From Rhodopirellula sp. SM50 (lineage in GTDB: Bacteria > Planctomycetota > Planctomycetia > Pirellulales > Pirellulaceae), in the NCBI RefSeq assembly GCF_002289565.1, contig NZ_NTFY01000001.1, positions 1-64,000 on the forward strand: DNA of 64,000 bases, in the 5' to 3' direction. Below the pieces are notes generated by a model. The model did not search any database. It was not told where the DNA came from and was given only the letters and a program-made list of their open reading frames with translations. The position numbers and the translations under genes are program-made. The first letter of the stretch is position 1, and each line of letters opens with the position of its first letter. Shown piece after piece: positions 55,667 through 64,000 of this stretch.

Positions 55667-56326
55667 TCAGTTCCCCTCCACGACGGCCAGGATTTCACCA
55701 CCGGCAATCTCCAGCGGTTGATCGTCTGAACCGATCAGCGTGCACGGCTCGATCGTCGCCGTCATCGTTTTTTCCTGCATGTTCATCGACCCGAAGGTGA
55801 CCGAGACCGGGCGACCGATTTCATTCCGCGCGATCGCCGCCCCCGCCTTGGGTTCGATAAACAGATTGCACGGCAGCGACTTCCCGGCGAGCAACGCCAC
55901 CGTTTCAACCGTTGTGGTGCAGTGCAGAAAGACGGCCGGAGCAGAGGTGTGCTCGGCCCCGGGCGGATAGCTGGTGATTTGCAGCGAGTTCTTCCGACCG
56001 TCGCCAACCACATGCATCGTGACGACGGCTTGATCGATTTCAATCGGCTCGGCAGTCTTGATCACCATCTTGCCTGTTTCCGGCAGTTCCTCCTTGGCCG
56101 TTTCAACCAACGCATCGGTCATCTTCTTGCTCTCCTTGACCAGGTTCTCGCCTTCCTTTTGAACCGAGTCGGCTAGATCCTTGAGTTTCTCTTTGGAGCA
56201 CGCCGACAGAGCCGGTACGCAGAGCAACAGCAGTAGCAACGTGGCGCGGCGAGCCGGTCCGCACGCAGCGATGGGATTGGCAACCCAGGTCGAACCGTGA
56301 CGGCGGTGGGCAGACTTGACGTTCAT
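55667..56326 (-). CDS. Probable lipoprotein
   Basis: The 219-aa protein, counted from the ATG at 56326, has an N-terminal hydrophobic run ending in the lipobox LSAC-S (ALSACSKEKLK), then a charged helix (about 45-85) and a beta-rich C-terminal domain with VTFGSMNMQEKTMTATIEP. The start is uncertain; a longer frame adds 22 residues. It pairs with the secreted protein downstream. It does not resemble TssJ and lies far from the T6SS genes. Confidence 0.68.
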   Translation of the reverse strand: MNVKSAHRRHGSTWVANPIAACGPARRATLLLLLLCVPALSACSKEKLKDLADSVQKEGENLVKESKKMTDALVETAKEELPETGKMVIKTAEPIEIDQAVVTMHVVGDGRKNSLQITSYPPGAEHTSAPAVFLHCTTTVETVALLAGKSLPCNLFIEPKAGAAIARNEIGRPVSVTFGSMNMQEKTMTATIEPCTLIGSDDQPLEIAGGEILAVVEGN

Positions 56327-56524
56327 GAAATGCACCGGGGGAATCAAGCAGCGTCTGAGCACATGCCGGGCGTCCCGTTCGCTATGCGGCAAACGGAAGT
56401 GACCCGGGAAAAACGCCCCAAAGAAAAGTGTTCCTAACAGATTAGCAGAAACGGACGGTGCTTGGATTCTTGAACGCCTCGGTCGATGCCGCCGCCGAGT
56501 TGACGTGATTCCGCCGTGATGCTT

Positions 56525-57817
56525 TTACAAGCAGCGGAGTTCGGTACCGACACGCAGCAGCAAGCGTCCGTTGGCATACGCGGGCGTCGCCCCGACCGGT
56601 CCGCCCAAATTAATTTCGCTCAGTTTTTCAAATTGTCGCGCCGCACGGAATACCGTCGCCTCGCCGTTCAAGTTGATGACCAGGACCTTATCCCCCAATA
56701 GAATCGGCGACGCGCTGAACGTCCCGCCGATACGACTGGTCCACTGGACATCGCCGGTGGCCACATCAAAGCACGACGCAATGCCCTTGTCGTCGATGGA
56801 GAACAGCATCCCGTCGTGCACGATCGAGGTCGGCACGTAAGGGGCGGCCTTTTCAATCCGGTAAACCTCTTGCGGCGTGTCCGAATCGTTTGCGGGCATC
56901 CGCACAGCGACCAGATGGTTGCCGCCGCCGCCACTGCCGCTCGATCCGATCGCCAAGTCACCGGCGACGATCGGCGAACTGACACAACGCATCTTGAACA
57001 CCGGCAGTCGCCAAAGCATCTTGCCGGTTTCAAGCGACAACGCATAAATGCCGTCTCCCGTGTTGGCACAGATCACTTCGCCGTCGCGGATCACCGGTGT
57101 GCCGTAACAAACACGCGTCGAGGTGACGGGCGTTTGCCAAATCGTTTCGCCGGTCGAACGATTGACCGCGATGATACGACTGGTGCCGGGCTGGCCGCTT
57201 TCGACCCGTTCGGCCTGTTGTGAAAAATTCAGCACCACGATGTCGCCGTGCACGGTGGGCGAGACGCCGAACCCGTGCTGGCTTTGCGCCACGCCGAAGT
57301 CACGCTGCCAAATCTCGTTGCCTTGATGGTCCAAACATCTCAGCCACGTGTGCTGGCGATCGCTGTGCGCGATGTAGACGTATTGGCCATCGGTCGCCGG
57401 CGTGCTCGACGCAAGTGTGTTTCGGTTGTGCAGATGATTTTTCGCTTGAGGAAACTCTCGCGACCAGTTGACTTTGCCGGACTGCAGATTGAACGACATC
57501 AATCGAATCGCCTGCTTGGCCGGCGACATCGAGAGCAGATAAACGCGTCCGTTTTGAATCGCCATCGAGCCGACGTCCCGTGTCTTCAAATCGACGGTCC
57601 AGCGATACGCTTGCTTGTCCCAGCGATCGGGAAGTTTCGCCTCAGGCAGCACTCCGGCGATCTCCAGGCCATGAAAGCCGGGCCAGTCGTCGGCGTGCGC
57701 GGGCGCGACGCTGCAAACGAGGGCCAATCCGAAGAGGCCGGCGAGGACGTGTTTGGCAAGACGGCGGGGCGACTGATCGCCGTCAGAGGCGACCAGGGAA
57801 AGCGGAAAGGCTGGCAT
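56525..57817 (-). CDS. Exported PQQ-like beta-propeller protein
   Basis: The 430-aa protein has a signal peptide (about 20-43) and DDWPGFHG, the usual opening of planctomycete PQQ-repeat proteins. Propeller repeats recur as GKVNWSREF, GNEIWQRDFG, GETIWQTPV, GKMLWRLPV and GDVQWTSRIGG. No dehydrogenase domain or haem motif is present, so it is probably a BamB-like structural or binding propeller. It starts 707 bases from the convergent neighbour region and has no clear operon partner. Confidence 0.85.
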   Translation of the reverse strand: MPAFPLSLVASDGDQSPRRLAKHVLAGLFGLALVCSVAPAHADDWPGFHGLEIAGVLPEAKLPDRWDKQAYRWTVDLKTRDVGSMAIQNGRVYLLSMSPAKQAIRLMSFNLQSGKVNWSREFPQAKNHLHNRNTLASSTPATDGQYVYIAHSDRQHTWLRCLDHQGNEIWQRDFGVAQSQHGFGVSPTVHGDIVVLNFSQQAERVESGQPGTSRIIAVNRSTGETIWQTPVTSTRVCYGTPVIRDGEVICANTGDGIYALSLETGKMLWRLPVFKMRCVSSPIVAGDLAIGSSGSGGGGNHLVAVRMPANDSDTPQEVYRIEKAAPYVPTSIVHDGMLFSIDDKGIASCFDVATGDVQWTSRIGGTFSASPILLGDKVLVINLNGEATVFRAARQFEKLSEINLGGPVGATPAYANGRLLLRVGTELRCL

Positions 57818-57984
57818 GGAGGGACCGTTCGGTGGGACAGGGTGGCAGGAAGGCCGAGTGGATGGAACCTGATTTTAACCAGAATTTCCGTCCAGCGGGC
57901 AACCCTGGGAGACATCTTCTGCGAAATCCTTGACCGACGACCGCGGTCGCCAATGGTGCCAATCGTCGGGTCGATGCAACGGCG

Positions 57985-58863
57985 TTAACGCCGAAACAAG
58001 CCGTATTTGACGATGCACCACAACGCCCCGACCCCGTCCCGCCAACCGATCTTCTTGCCCTCGTCGTACCAGCGGTGCTGATAGCGGATCGGCCGCTCGG
58101 TAAAACGCAGCCCCAGCCGCGCCAGCCTTGCGGTCAATTCAATCTCGATCCCGAATCGACACTCCTGCAAGTCAGGCATGATCTTCTGCAGGTGCTTCCG
58201 CGGGACCATCTTGTAACAGGTCTCCACATCACTCAAGCGAATGCCGATGGCGATACTTGCCAACAGCGTGATCAACCCGTTGACCGTCTGGTGCCACCAG
58301 GGGGAAAGCTGGCGATCGTAGTGACCGTAACGGGTCCCGTACGCCACGTCAGCCTCTCCGGCGATCAGCGGTTGCAGCAGGTAGCGAAAATCAGACGGGT
58401 CGTATTCACGGTCCGCGTCTTGAATCACCACGATGTCTCCGGTGGCTTGTTCAAAGCCGCTGCGAATCGCCGCGCCCTTGCCACGGTTGCTTTCGTGCGC
58501 GATCACGAGGACGTCAGGATCGTGCTCGAGTGTCGACATCGCTTCGAGCGTTCCGTCCTTGCTGCCGTCATCGATCAAAATGATCTGCATCGGCAAGCCG
58601 GTCGCGCGAAGACGATCCACGACCGAAGTGACCGTCCCGCTTTCGTTGAACACCGGAACGACAACCGACAACAAGAATCCTTCGGGGAGTTCAAAGATGG
58701 CGAGTTTACGACAGGCGTCTCTCCCAAGTTCGGCGTGCATCCGGCGAACATACTCGGTCCCCCAAAACGAGCCGTCATTGGGTTCGCCATCGGTATCGTC
58801 CGAAGCGACCACGTCTAACCGGTTGGGTGGATCGATCGGTGATTCATCGGCGGGATCGTGCAT
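57985..58863 (-). CDS. Family 2 glycosyltransferase
   Basis: The 292-aa protein has the GT2 hallmarks: LSVVVPVFNESGTV near residue 65, ILIDDGSKDGT near 95, and DADREYDP with the metal-binding DxD near 147. The later TRYGHYDRQLS and WWHQTVNGLITLLASIAIG segments resemble dolichol/undecaprenyl-phosphate sugar transferases. It probably transfers a sugar to a lipid carrier at the membrane face. I used the ATG; the longer frame begins at a TTG. Base-rich upstream sequence shows no clear ribosome site. Confidence 0.85.
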   Translation of the reverse strand: MHDPADESPIDPPNRLDVVASDDTDGEPNDGSFWGTEYVRRMHAELGRDACRKLAIFELPEGFLLSVVVPVFNESGTVTSVVDRLRATGLPMQIILIDDGSKDGTLEAMSTLEHDPDVLVIAHESNRGKGAAIRSGFEQATGDIVVIQDADREYDPSDFRYLLQPLIAGEADVAYGTRYGHYDRQLSPWWHQTVNGLITLLASIAIGIRLSDVETCYKMVPRKHLQKIMPDLQECRFGIEIELTARLARLGLRFTERPIRYQHRWYDEGKKIGWRDGVGALWCIVKYGLFRR

Positions 58864-59649
58864 GAAGTTGACTGAGAAACGCGAAGCAAACCGGACAGCT
58901 TGAGCAATGTTAGTCGATCCAACGAAGCTTCGCACTGACTCATTGACCAAGCCATTGAAATGAAAGTGGTCACTAGGATTTCAATCTGTGTCGCGCACAA
59001 CACGAATCAACATCAGCGACTTTGGGTTGCATCCGCTTCGAAAAAAAAATCGATCTGTTTCGTCTCGTAATTCGCGAGACTTTCAACAAGTCTGCTTCAC
59101 TACACTGCACAGACGTCAAACTTTGTTGTTGACATTCCAATCGAAGGTCGCCACATTTCTCTGACGCTCACGTTGTGGAAAAGTTGTTCGCGGCGTGACG
59201 TTTGCTTTTTGACTTTTCACCACTTGCACAGGAGACGTTTTGTCGTGACTCGACAAAGACGTTTGCGAAATCTGATTTCGCTTTGTGCTACCAACCTTAG
59301 CCATTGTTGCTTAGCTACTGTCGCTTCGCCATGGTGCGGTCGCTACGGCCTGCCGACAGCGAAGTTCCGGCGCCTCCAACGGGACGCCCCCTTCACGTTT
59401 CATTACCCACCTCGAACGATGGCGCATAAGACAATCATCTGAAGTTGACGAAGGACGCGTTTGCTTCGGAGCAGCCTCACTGGATGTGGAGGCTGTTGAT
59501 TCCTGGAAGACGGCACCGAAAGGGATAGCCGGCAAGTCAGACCCCGGATTTGCGACAGGGAACGTAACTTCCAATTTTGTCATTGATAATCTGTCGTCCG
59601 GATTTCGGCTCAGGATGTGCCGTCCCGGAAGGCAAAATGACAAAAACTG
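58864..59649. other. Gene-poor stretch upstream of an orphan terminator
   Basis: No convincing coding frame is seen in these 786 bases; short frames (for example 59173-59442) lack family resemblance and codon bias. A small stem GTCTCG...CGAGAC occurs near 59061-59079. The part from about 59470 to 59649 is rich in short complementary segments and ends in a strong terminator, so a small RNA transcribed on the plus strand is possible. No known riboswitch, tmRNA, RNase P or SRP RNA signature was recognised. Confidence 0.4.
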
Positions 59650-59684
59650 GGCCGACCCTCATGGAAGAGGGAAGGCCTTTTTTT
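59650..59684 (+). terminator. Strong intrinsic terminator (plus strand)
   Basis: GGCC (59650-59653), GA, CCCTC (59656-59660), loop ATGGAA, GAGGG (59667-59671), AA, GGCC (59674-59677) form a two-part stem followed directly by seven T residues (59678-59684). No plus-strand gene lies within 5 kb upstream except the sulfatase that ends at 53791. Confidence 0.8.
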
Positions 59685-60084
59685 ATGCGCCGACCCCGGT
59701 CAGGATCGGCACACCCGCGTGAATCACGCTCGACCAAAGAGGTCGTGCAGTTTTTTAAAGTCACCCTCGTGGTAGGAGGTCGAGCGCAGCGAGGGGAGGT
59801 CGAGCGGTGCATCACCCCTTTCGCTCCAGTGTGATCCGATCCCGTCAACGCACCAAGGCAAGCTGTCGCTTCGCTCCGTTTGGCTCTCCCAGGGAACATG
59901 GGTGTCGATCCATCTGTTGGACGTCAGAACTGTTCTGAGTGGATGGTTTCGGCCAACGCCCGTTTCCAGCCATCGCCTGGGTTGCACAAAATCGCCGTCT
60001 CGCGCCACCGCTAAATTTCTGCCGAATCGATTCTGCGATGGGCCATCGATGAGCATGGAGCGGTTGGGCATCAAAAACACGCTT

Positions 60085-60176
60085 GACATCAGCCGATTCG
60101 CGCAAGCGTTCGGGCCTCGGCAACCGCGAAGGGCCCGTAGCACGAAGGGCCCGTAGGCTGGCGCCAAACGGCTGAT
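60085..60176. repeat. Inverted-repeat element, internal copy
   Basis: Arms GACATCAGCCGATTCGCGC and GGCGCCAAACGGCTGAT resemble the elements at both window ends. The phrase GGGCCCGTAG occurs twice inside (near 60131 and 60147), a small internal duplication. Just beyond, TTGAAACC (60198-60205) and GGTTTCAA (60230-60237) form a separate palindrome. No gene is seen in 59685-60325. Confidence 0.75.
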
Positions 60177-60325
60177 CCCAAGAAGCCCCCCAGGGAATTG
60201 AAACCGCCAAAATCCTTCGAATGAATGCAGGTTTCAACGGAGAGATTTTGCGCAGCCCATCCATCTCCTAAGGTCCGCTTCGATATTGGCACGATGCCCT
60301 GGGATGCGAGCCAGTCGGCCGGCGT

Positions 60326-63136
60326 TTACTCCAGTTCTTCTTTGGCCTTCGCTTCAAAATCGCCCGCGACCGCCTTGACCAGTTGGTCCCAGTCGATGTA
60401 TTTGCGAATCGCGTCATTAACGCTTTCAACGCTGGCCGATTCGATGCGTTCGTCGTGTTCGGCGGCCGCTTCCATGGTTCGATCCAAGAACATCGTCTGG
60501 ATCAATTCACTCGCCAGCGATCCGTCATTGGCTCGGCGGACCCGCTCGGCTTGCAGGTAAGCCGACTTTGCCTTGGCCAATTCGTCTTCCGTCACGCCGT
60601 CCTTTCTTAATCGTTCGATCTCTTCACGCATCACTTCCATCAAACGGTCTTTGTTTTCCGGATTCGTGATCGCGTAGATCGTCATATCAACCCGGTCGTC
60701 TTTGGCTCGCGCGCTCAAGCCGCTTCGCACCGTGTACGACAGGCCCTCTTGTTGCCGGACGCGATCGGCCAAGCGGCTGCTGAGTCCCCCGCCGCCCAGG
60801 ATGAAGTTGCCTAACACGAGCGGTGCGTAGGCCGAATCGGTGTCGGCCAGATTCATCTGTAGCGACGAGTAGAAGAACGCGTTGGCTTTGTCCGGCGTAT
60901 CGAGCGTCGTAAGCGAACCTTCCGCATCGGCGTTCGCCGGGCGGTCGACACGGACGTAGGGAACATCCGATTCCCAGCCGGCAAGCATTTCTTCGACTTG
61001 AGACTTTACTTCGTCGGCATCGAAATCGCCCACGACGGACAGTTCGCCGATGTTTCCGCCGACCAACTCGTTGAACAACGACTGGACCTGTTCGATTGTT
61101 ACAGACTGGTACATTTCGATTTCTTCGTCCAACGTTTGGACGTAGCGAATGTCATCTTTACCGTAGGGTGAGATTGCTCGCTTGACTGCTCGGGCGGCCA
61201 CCGCGGTCGGCTCGCTCGCGCTTTGTTGCAAGCCCGTGACGACTTGGCGTTTGATCACTTCCAATTCTTCGCCACTGAGCCGCGGGTGTCGAAGGACATC
61301 GCCGATCAGGGCGATCACTTCGGTCAGGTATTCGCGTTTGGTCTTCAGCGACAGTTGCAGCAATCCGGGGGTGCTGTAGAGCTGCATGTCGGCTCGCAGT
61401 CGTGTCAGTTCATCTTGCAGGGCCTGGTAATCGAGCGACTCGGTACCACGCGCCATCAAGATGCCCAGCAGTTCGACAGCGCCCAATCGATCGATCATCG
61501 TTTCGGCGGTCCCGAAACGAAGCGTCAGGTACAAGGAAACTGATCCCCCACGGGTCTGTTTGGGCAGCAGGGCGTATTCGATTCCATTGTCGAGCGTTCC
61601 GCGCAGCGTCCGCGCTTCGATCATCATGGGATCGGGCTCGAATTGCTCGCCGGCCTGAATCACTTCGCGCCCCTTGTAGTCCTTCAGTTTGGCCAGCAGA
61701 TCCGGCGACTCAGGGATTTGAACGCGCTGGGCATCATCGCTGGGGATGAACAGCCCGACTGTGCGGTTGTTTCGGACCAAGTACTTCTGGGCGGCCGCTT
61801 GGACCTTTTCCGCATTGAGTTCTTCCACGATGTCGCGGAACAGGAAGTAGAGTCGCCAGTCGCCTTGAGCGGCCCATTCGCTCAGCGAGACGGCCAGTTT
61901 GTCGGTATTGGCCGCTTCCAGTTCGCGTTGCTTCAGGATCTGCTGCTTGGCACGCTCGACTTCTTGTTCGGTGATCGGGTTCTCTGAGAACGAATCCTCC
62001 AAGATCGAGATCAGTTTGACGCGAGCGTCTTCGATCGAGTGGTCTTCCGGGACTTCGGCGATCGCCATCAACAAGCCCGGTTCGGCGAACGCGTAGGCGA
62101 GTGAGTACACGTTGCTGGCGACCTTGGTTTCGACAAGGTTCTTGTAAAGTCTGCCGCTCGGCTCGTCGCCCAGCACGATCGACAGGGCTTTGACGGCGGC
62201 GAAGTCGGGGTGGCTGCCCGAGGGGATGTGGTAGGCGGCTCCGACCAGTTGGACGTCGCCGACGCGTCGCAGCACCACGGTTCGCTCACCATCCTGTGGC
62301 GGTTCGGTGGTGTAGGTCGGGTCGATCGGGATGTCCGGCGCGATGAGCCCGCCAAAGGAATCGCCGATCATTTCGATCGCTTTGGCCTCGTCAAACTTCC
62401 CCGCAACGATCAATAGAATGTTGTCGGGACGATAGTACTTGCGGTAGAAACGGCGCAGGTTCACCACCGGCACCCGTTCGATGTCACTGCGGTTGCCGAT
62501 CGTCGATTGCCCGTAGTTGTGCCAATCGTAGGCTGCCGACTGGATTCGCTGCATCAGGACCCGGAACGGCGAGTTCTCACCCCGCTCGAACTCATTGCGA
62601 ACCACGGTCATTTCGCTTTCCAGGTCTTCGCCCTTGATGAAGCTATTCATCAATCGGTCGGCTTCCAGCGACAACGCGAATTGCAAGTTGTCTTCGCTGG
62701 CCGGCAAGGTCTCGTAGTAATTGGTGCGGTCGACCCACGTGGTGCCGTTGAAATTGGCGCCTCGCTCGGTCAGGTCCTTGGGGATCGAGGGGTGCGCCGG
62801 GGTCCCCTTGAAGAGCATGTGCTCGAGTAAGTGCGCCATGCCCGCTTCGCCGTAACCCTCGTGGCGGGAGCCGACAAAGACTGTCATATTGACCGTCACG
62901 ACCTCCTTGCTGTCGTCGGGGAATAGCAGCACGCGGACGCCGTTTGCGAGCTTGTATTCTGAGATGCCTTCGATTTCGGTGACTTTCATCAGTTCCTTGG
63001 GTGATTGATCACCGTCATTTTCGTTGGTTTGGGGCGATGTTTCGCTGGTCGCACTTTCTTGCCCGGCCGCCGGGACGGACAACAGGGACAGTGCGACAAC
63101 ACAGGATGCTGCGATGGGGCAGATGATTCGCTTCAC
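60326..63136 (-). CDS. Exported M16 family zinc metalloprotease (fused pair)
   Basis: The 936-aa protein has a signal peptide (about 1-26, ending near AAGQE) and two M16 halves. The N-terminal half carries the inverted zinc motif HLLEH (near residue 104) with the distal Glu in the ERGENSPF region. The C-terminal half (about 500-936) has the usual inactive partner fold with GGGGLSSRLADRVRQQEGLSYTV. I set the start at a GTG because GGAG lies 7 bases upstream; a TTG two codons earlier is too close. It probably degrades peptides in the periplasm. Confidence 0.92.
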   Translation of the reverse strand: MKRIICPIAASCVVALSLLSVPAAGQESATSETSPQTNENDGDQSPKELMKVTEIEGISEYKLANGVRVLLFPDDSKEVVTVNMTVFVGSRHEGYGEAGMAHLLEHMLFKGTPAHPSIPKDLTERGANFNGTTWVDRTNYYETLPASEDNLQFALSLEADRLMNSFIKGEDLESEMTVVRNEFERGENSPFRVLMQRIQSAAYDWHNYGQSTIGNRSDIERVPVVNLRRFYRKYYRPDNILLIVAGKFDEAKAIEMIGDSFGGLIAPDIPIDPTYTTEPPQDGERTVVLRRVGDVQLVGAAYHIPSGSHPDFAAVKALSIVLGDEPSGRLYKNLVETKVASNVYSLAYAFAEPGLLMAIAEVPEDHSIEDARVKLISILEDSFSENPITEQEVERAKQQILKQRELEAANTDKLAVSLSEWAAQGDWRLYFLFRDIVEELNAEKVQAAAQKYLVRNNRTVGLFIPSDDAQRVQIPESPDLLAKLKDYKGREVIQAGEQFEPDPMMIEARTLRGTLDNGIEYALLPKQTRGGSVSLYLTLRFGTAETMIDRLGAVELLGILMARGTESLDYQALQDELTRLRADMQLYSTPGLLQLSLKTKREYLTEVIALIGDVLRHPRLSGEELEVIKRQVVTGLQQSASEPTAVAARAVKRAISPYGKDDIRYVQTLDEEIEMYQSVTIEQVQSLFNELVGGNIGELSVVGDFDADEVKSQVEEMLAGWESDVPYVRVDRPANADAEGSLTTLDTPDKANAFFYSSLQMNLADTDSAYAPLVLGNFILGGGGLSSRLADRVRQQEGLSYTVRSGLSARAKDDRVDMTIYAITNPENKDRLMEVMREEIERLRKDGVTEDELAKAKSAYLQAERVRRANDGSLASELIQTMFLDRTMEAAAEHDERIESASVESVNDAIRKYIDWDQLVKAVAGDFEAKAKEELE

Positions 63137-63361
63137 TTTCAAACTCCGTCTTTTCCAGTTTTCGTGGGACCGGCATGTCGCGATCGCATTGAAATGTCAG
63201 TGGCAGTATTGTATCGAAGGCACCGCCCGGACATAGCTGGGGCAGCGTCGGGTCGCCGCAGCGGCGGACCGATCGCGAAAACCGCGGGCGGAGAATGCGT
63301 GCCGGGGTCGGCCGCTGCCGGACGTTGGTGAACTGGGGCAACTCCCGCAAAGGAAAAAACA

Positions 63362-63697
63362 ATGGAATCAGAGTCTCAGAACGATTGGGTCGATGTGGCC
63401 GGTGCCGCTGATCTTGCCGTCGGCCAGGCGATGGAGGTCGTGGTGGGGGAGCACGTGATCGCCATCTTCCGCGACGCCGATTCCCTCTACGCACTCGACG
63501 GCCTGTGTGCCCATCAAGGCGGCCCGGTCGCCAAAGGCGAACTCTCAAAAACCGATGCCGGCAAGACATGCGTGACCTGTCCGTGGCATGGCTGGCAATA
63601 CGAACTGGCCACCGGAATCCAGACCGTCAACCGCCAACCGCTGCAACGCACCTTCCCGGTACGAGAGAAAGACGGCCGCGTGCAAGTTCAGATCTGA
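63362..63697 (+). CDS. Rieske-type [2Fe-2S] ferredoxin
   Basis: The 111-aa protein has the two Rieske ligand boxes CAHQGG (near residue 49) and CPWHGWQYELATG (near 72), each giving one Cys and one His to the cluster. The rest is the typical small beta-sandwich (VIAIFRDADSLYALDGL before the first box). It probably transfers electrons to an oxygenase or nitrite-reductase-like partner; no partner gene is in the window. AGGAAA precedes the ATG. Confidence 0.93.
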   Translation: MESESQNDWVDVAGAADLAVGQAMEVVVGEHVIAIFRDADSLYALDGLCAHQGGPVAKGELSKTDAGKTCVTCPWHGWQYELATGIQTVNRQPLQRTFPVREKDGRVQVQI

Positions 63698-63810
63698 ACC
63701 CGCCCCTTCAACCACCTCGGCCGATCGAATGAAACTCTATAAGAGGCGAAAACGGGTGAGACACAACAGGCACGGGCATCAACCGTTGTTGTCTCGGCTT
63801 TCGCCGGATA

Positions 63811-63935
63811 CCGTTAAGTTAAGCGTGGTTTGCTCAGGTCGGGGCCCGTAGGCTCGCGCCAAACGGCTGATATTCGTTTGACATCAGCCGGTTCGCGCCA
63901 GCGTCCGGGCCTCCCCGTCGAGCTTAACTTAGCGG
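63811..63935. repeat. Inverted-repeat element, right-end copy
   Basis: Outer arms CCGTTAAGTTAAGC (63811-63824) and GCTTAACTTAGCGG (63922-63935) pair with one mismatch. Inner arms end in CGGCTGAT (to 63871) and begin ATCAGCCG. The first 61 bases mirror 9-69 at the left end of the window. The rest of 63698-64000 shows no gene. Confidence 0.85.
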
Positions 63936-64000
63936 TATTGGGCTAAAGCCTGCACACCAACACGTATGCCCGCACCATTCGGGTCGGGCACCCTCAGTTT

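Noticed and set aside
55667-56326. Missing TssJ lipoprotein
   Set aside because: It has a lipobox but a long charged helix and no TssJ-like beta-sandwich pattern, and lies about 38 kb from tssL in a different operon.
59173-59442. Small protein gene of 89 codons
   Set aside because: The translation is Cys/His/Arg-rich with no family resemblance or codon bias. A GTG with AGGAG upstream exists inside it, but the evidence is too weak.

Overview
The window looks like a chromosomal segment from a marine planctomycete of the Pirellulaceae (Rhodopirellula/Stieleria type). The evidence is high GC with many antisense shadow frames, two formylglycine sulfatases, a DUF1501 plus cytochrome-c/DUF1549/DUF1553 pair, PQQ-propeller and M16 peptidase genes, and the stem-loop repeats common in these genomes. 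This assignment is inferred from gene content; no rRNA or marker gene is present.

Positions 213-45717 are essentially one type VI secretion system (T6SS) island. The minus-strand half (17679 down to 213) reads tssK, tssL, a TssM-like protein that ends at its third membrane helix, a 135-aa unknown, a sigma-70-family factor, then tssA, tssB, tssC, a second tssC, tagJ/impE, tssE, tssF, tssG and clpV. The last nine follow the rhizobial impABCDEFGH-clpV order. A divergent control region (17680-17845) separates this from a plus-strand half. That half begins with a 1602-aa envelope protein, which has a degenerate caspase-like domain and may replace the missing TssM periplasmic part. It continues with hcp1, vgrG1, a detached VgrG-type beta-helix, two DUF2169 adaptors around a PAAR-like protein, an FHA-like protein, a second hcp-vgrG pair, a TPR protein and a 1495-aa Rhs effector. 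The Rhs protein ends in a GH-E-type HNH nuclease and is followed by a SUFU-type immunity gene in AT-richer DNA.

Positions 40367-45717 hold an accessory set: a small membrane protein, a methyltransferase, a classical FHA protein, a probable effector with a CyaA/ExoY/edema-factor-like nucleotidyl cyclase domain, and an alpha/beta hydrolase. No immunity gene is evident for the cyclase-like protein.

From 45887 onward the content is general planctomycete chromosome: sulfatase, tandem repeats, DUF1501 and DUF1553 proteins, an iduronate-sulfatase-like protein, a secreted unknown with a lipoprotein, a PQQ propeller, a GT2 glycosyltransferase, a 1.4-kb gap with a strong orphan terminator, an M16 protease and a Rieske ferredoxin. 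Copies of one inverted-repeat family lie at both ends of the window and near 60.1 kb.

The most unusual points are the split or replaced TssM, the pseudo-caspase envelope protein, a 27-bp box plus hairpin conserved upstream of both hcp genes, the co-transcribed sigma factor and the orphan cyclase effector.
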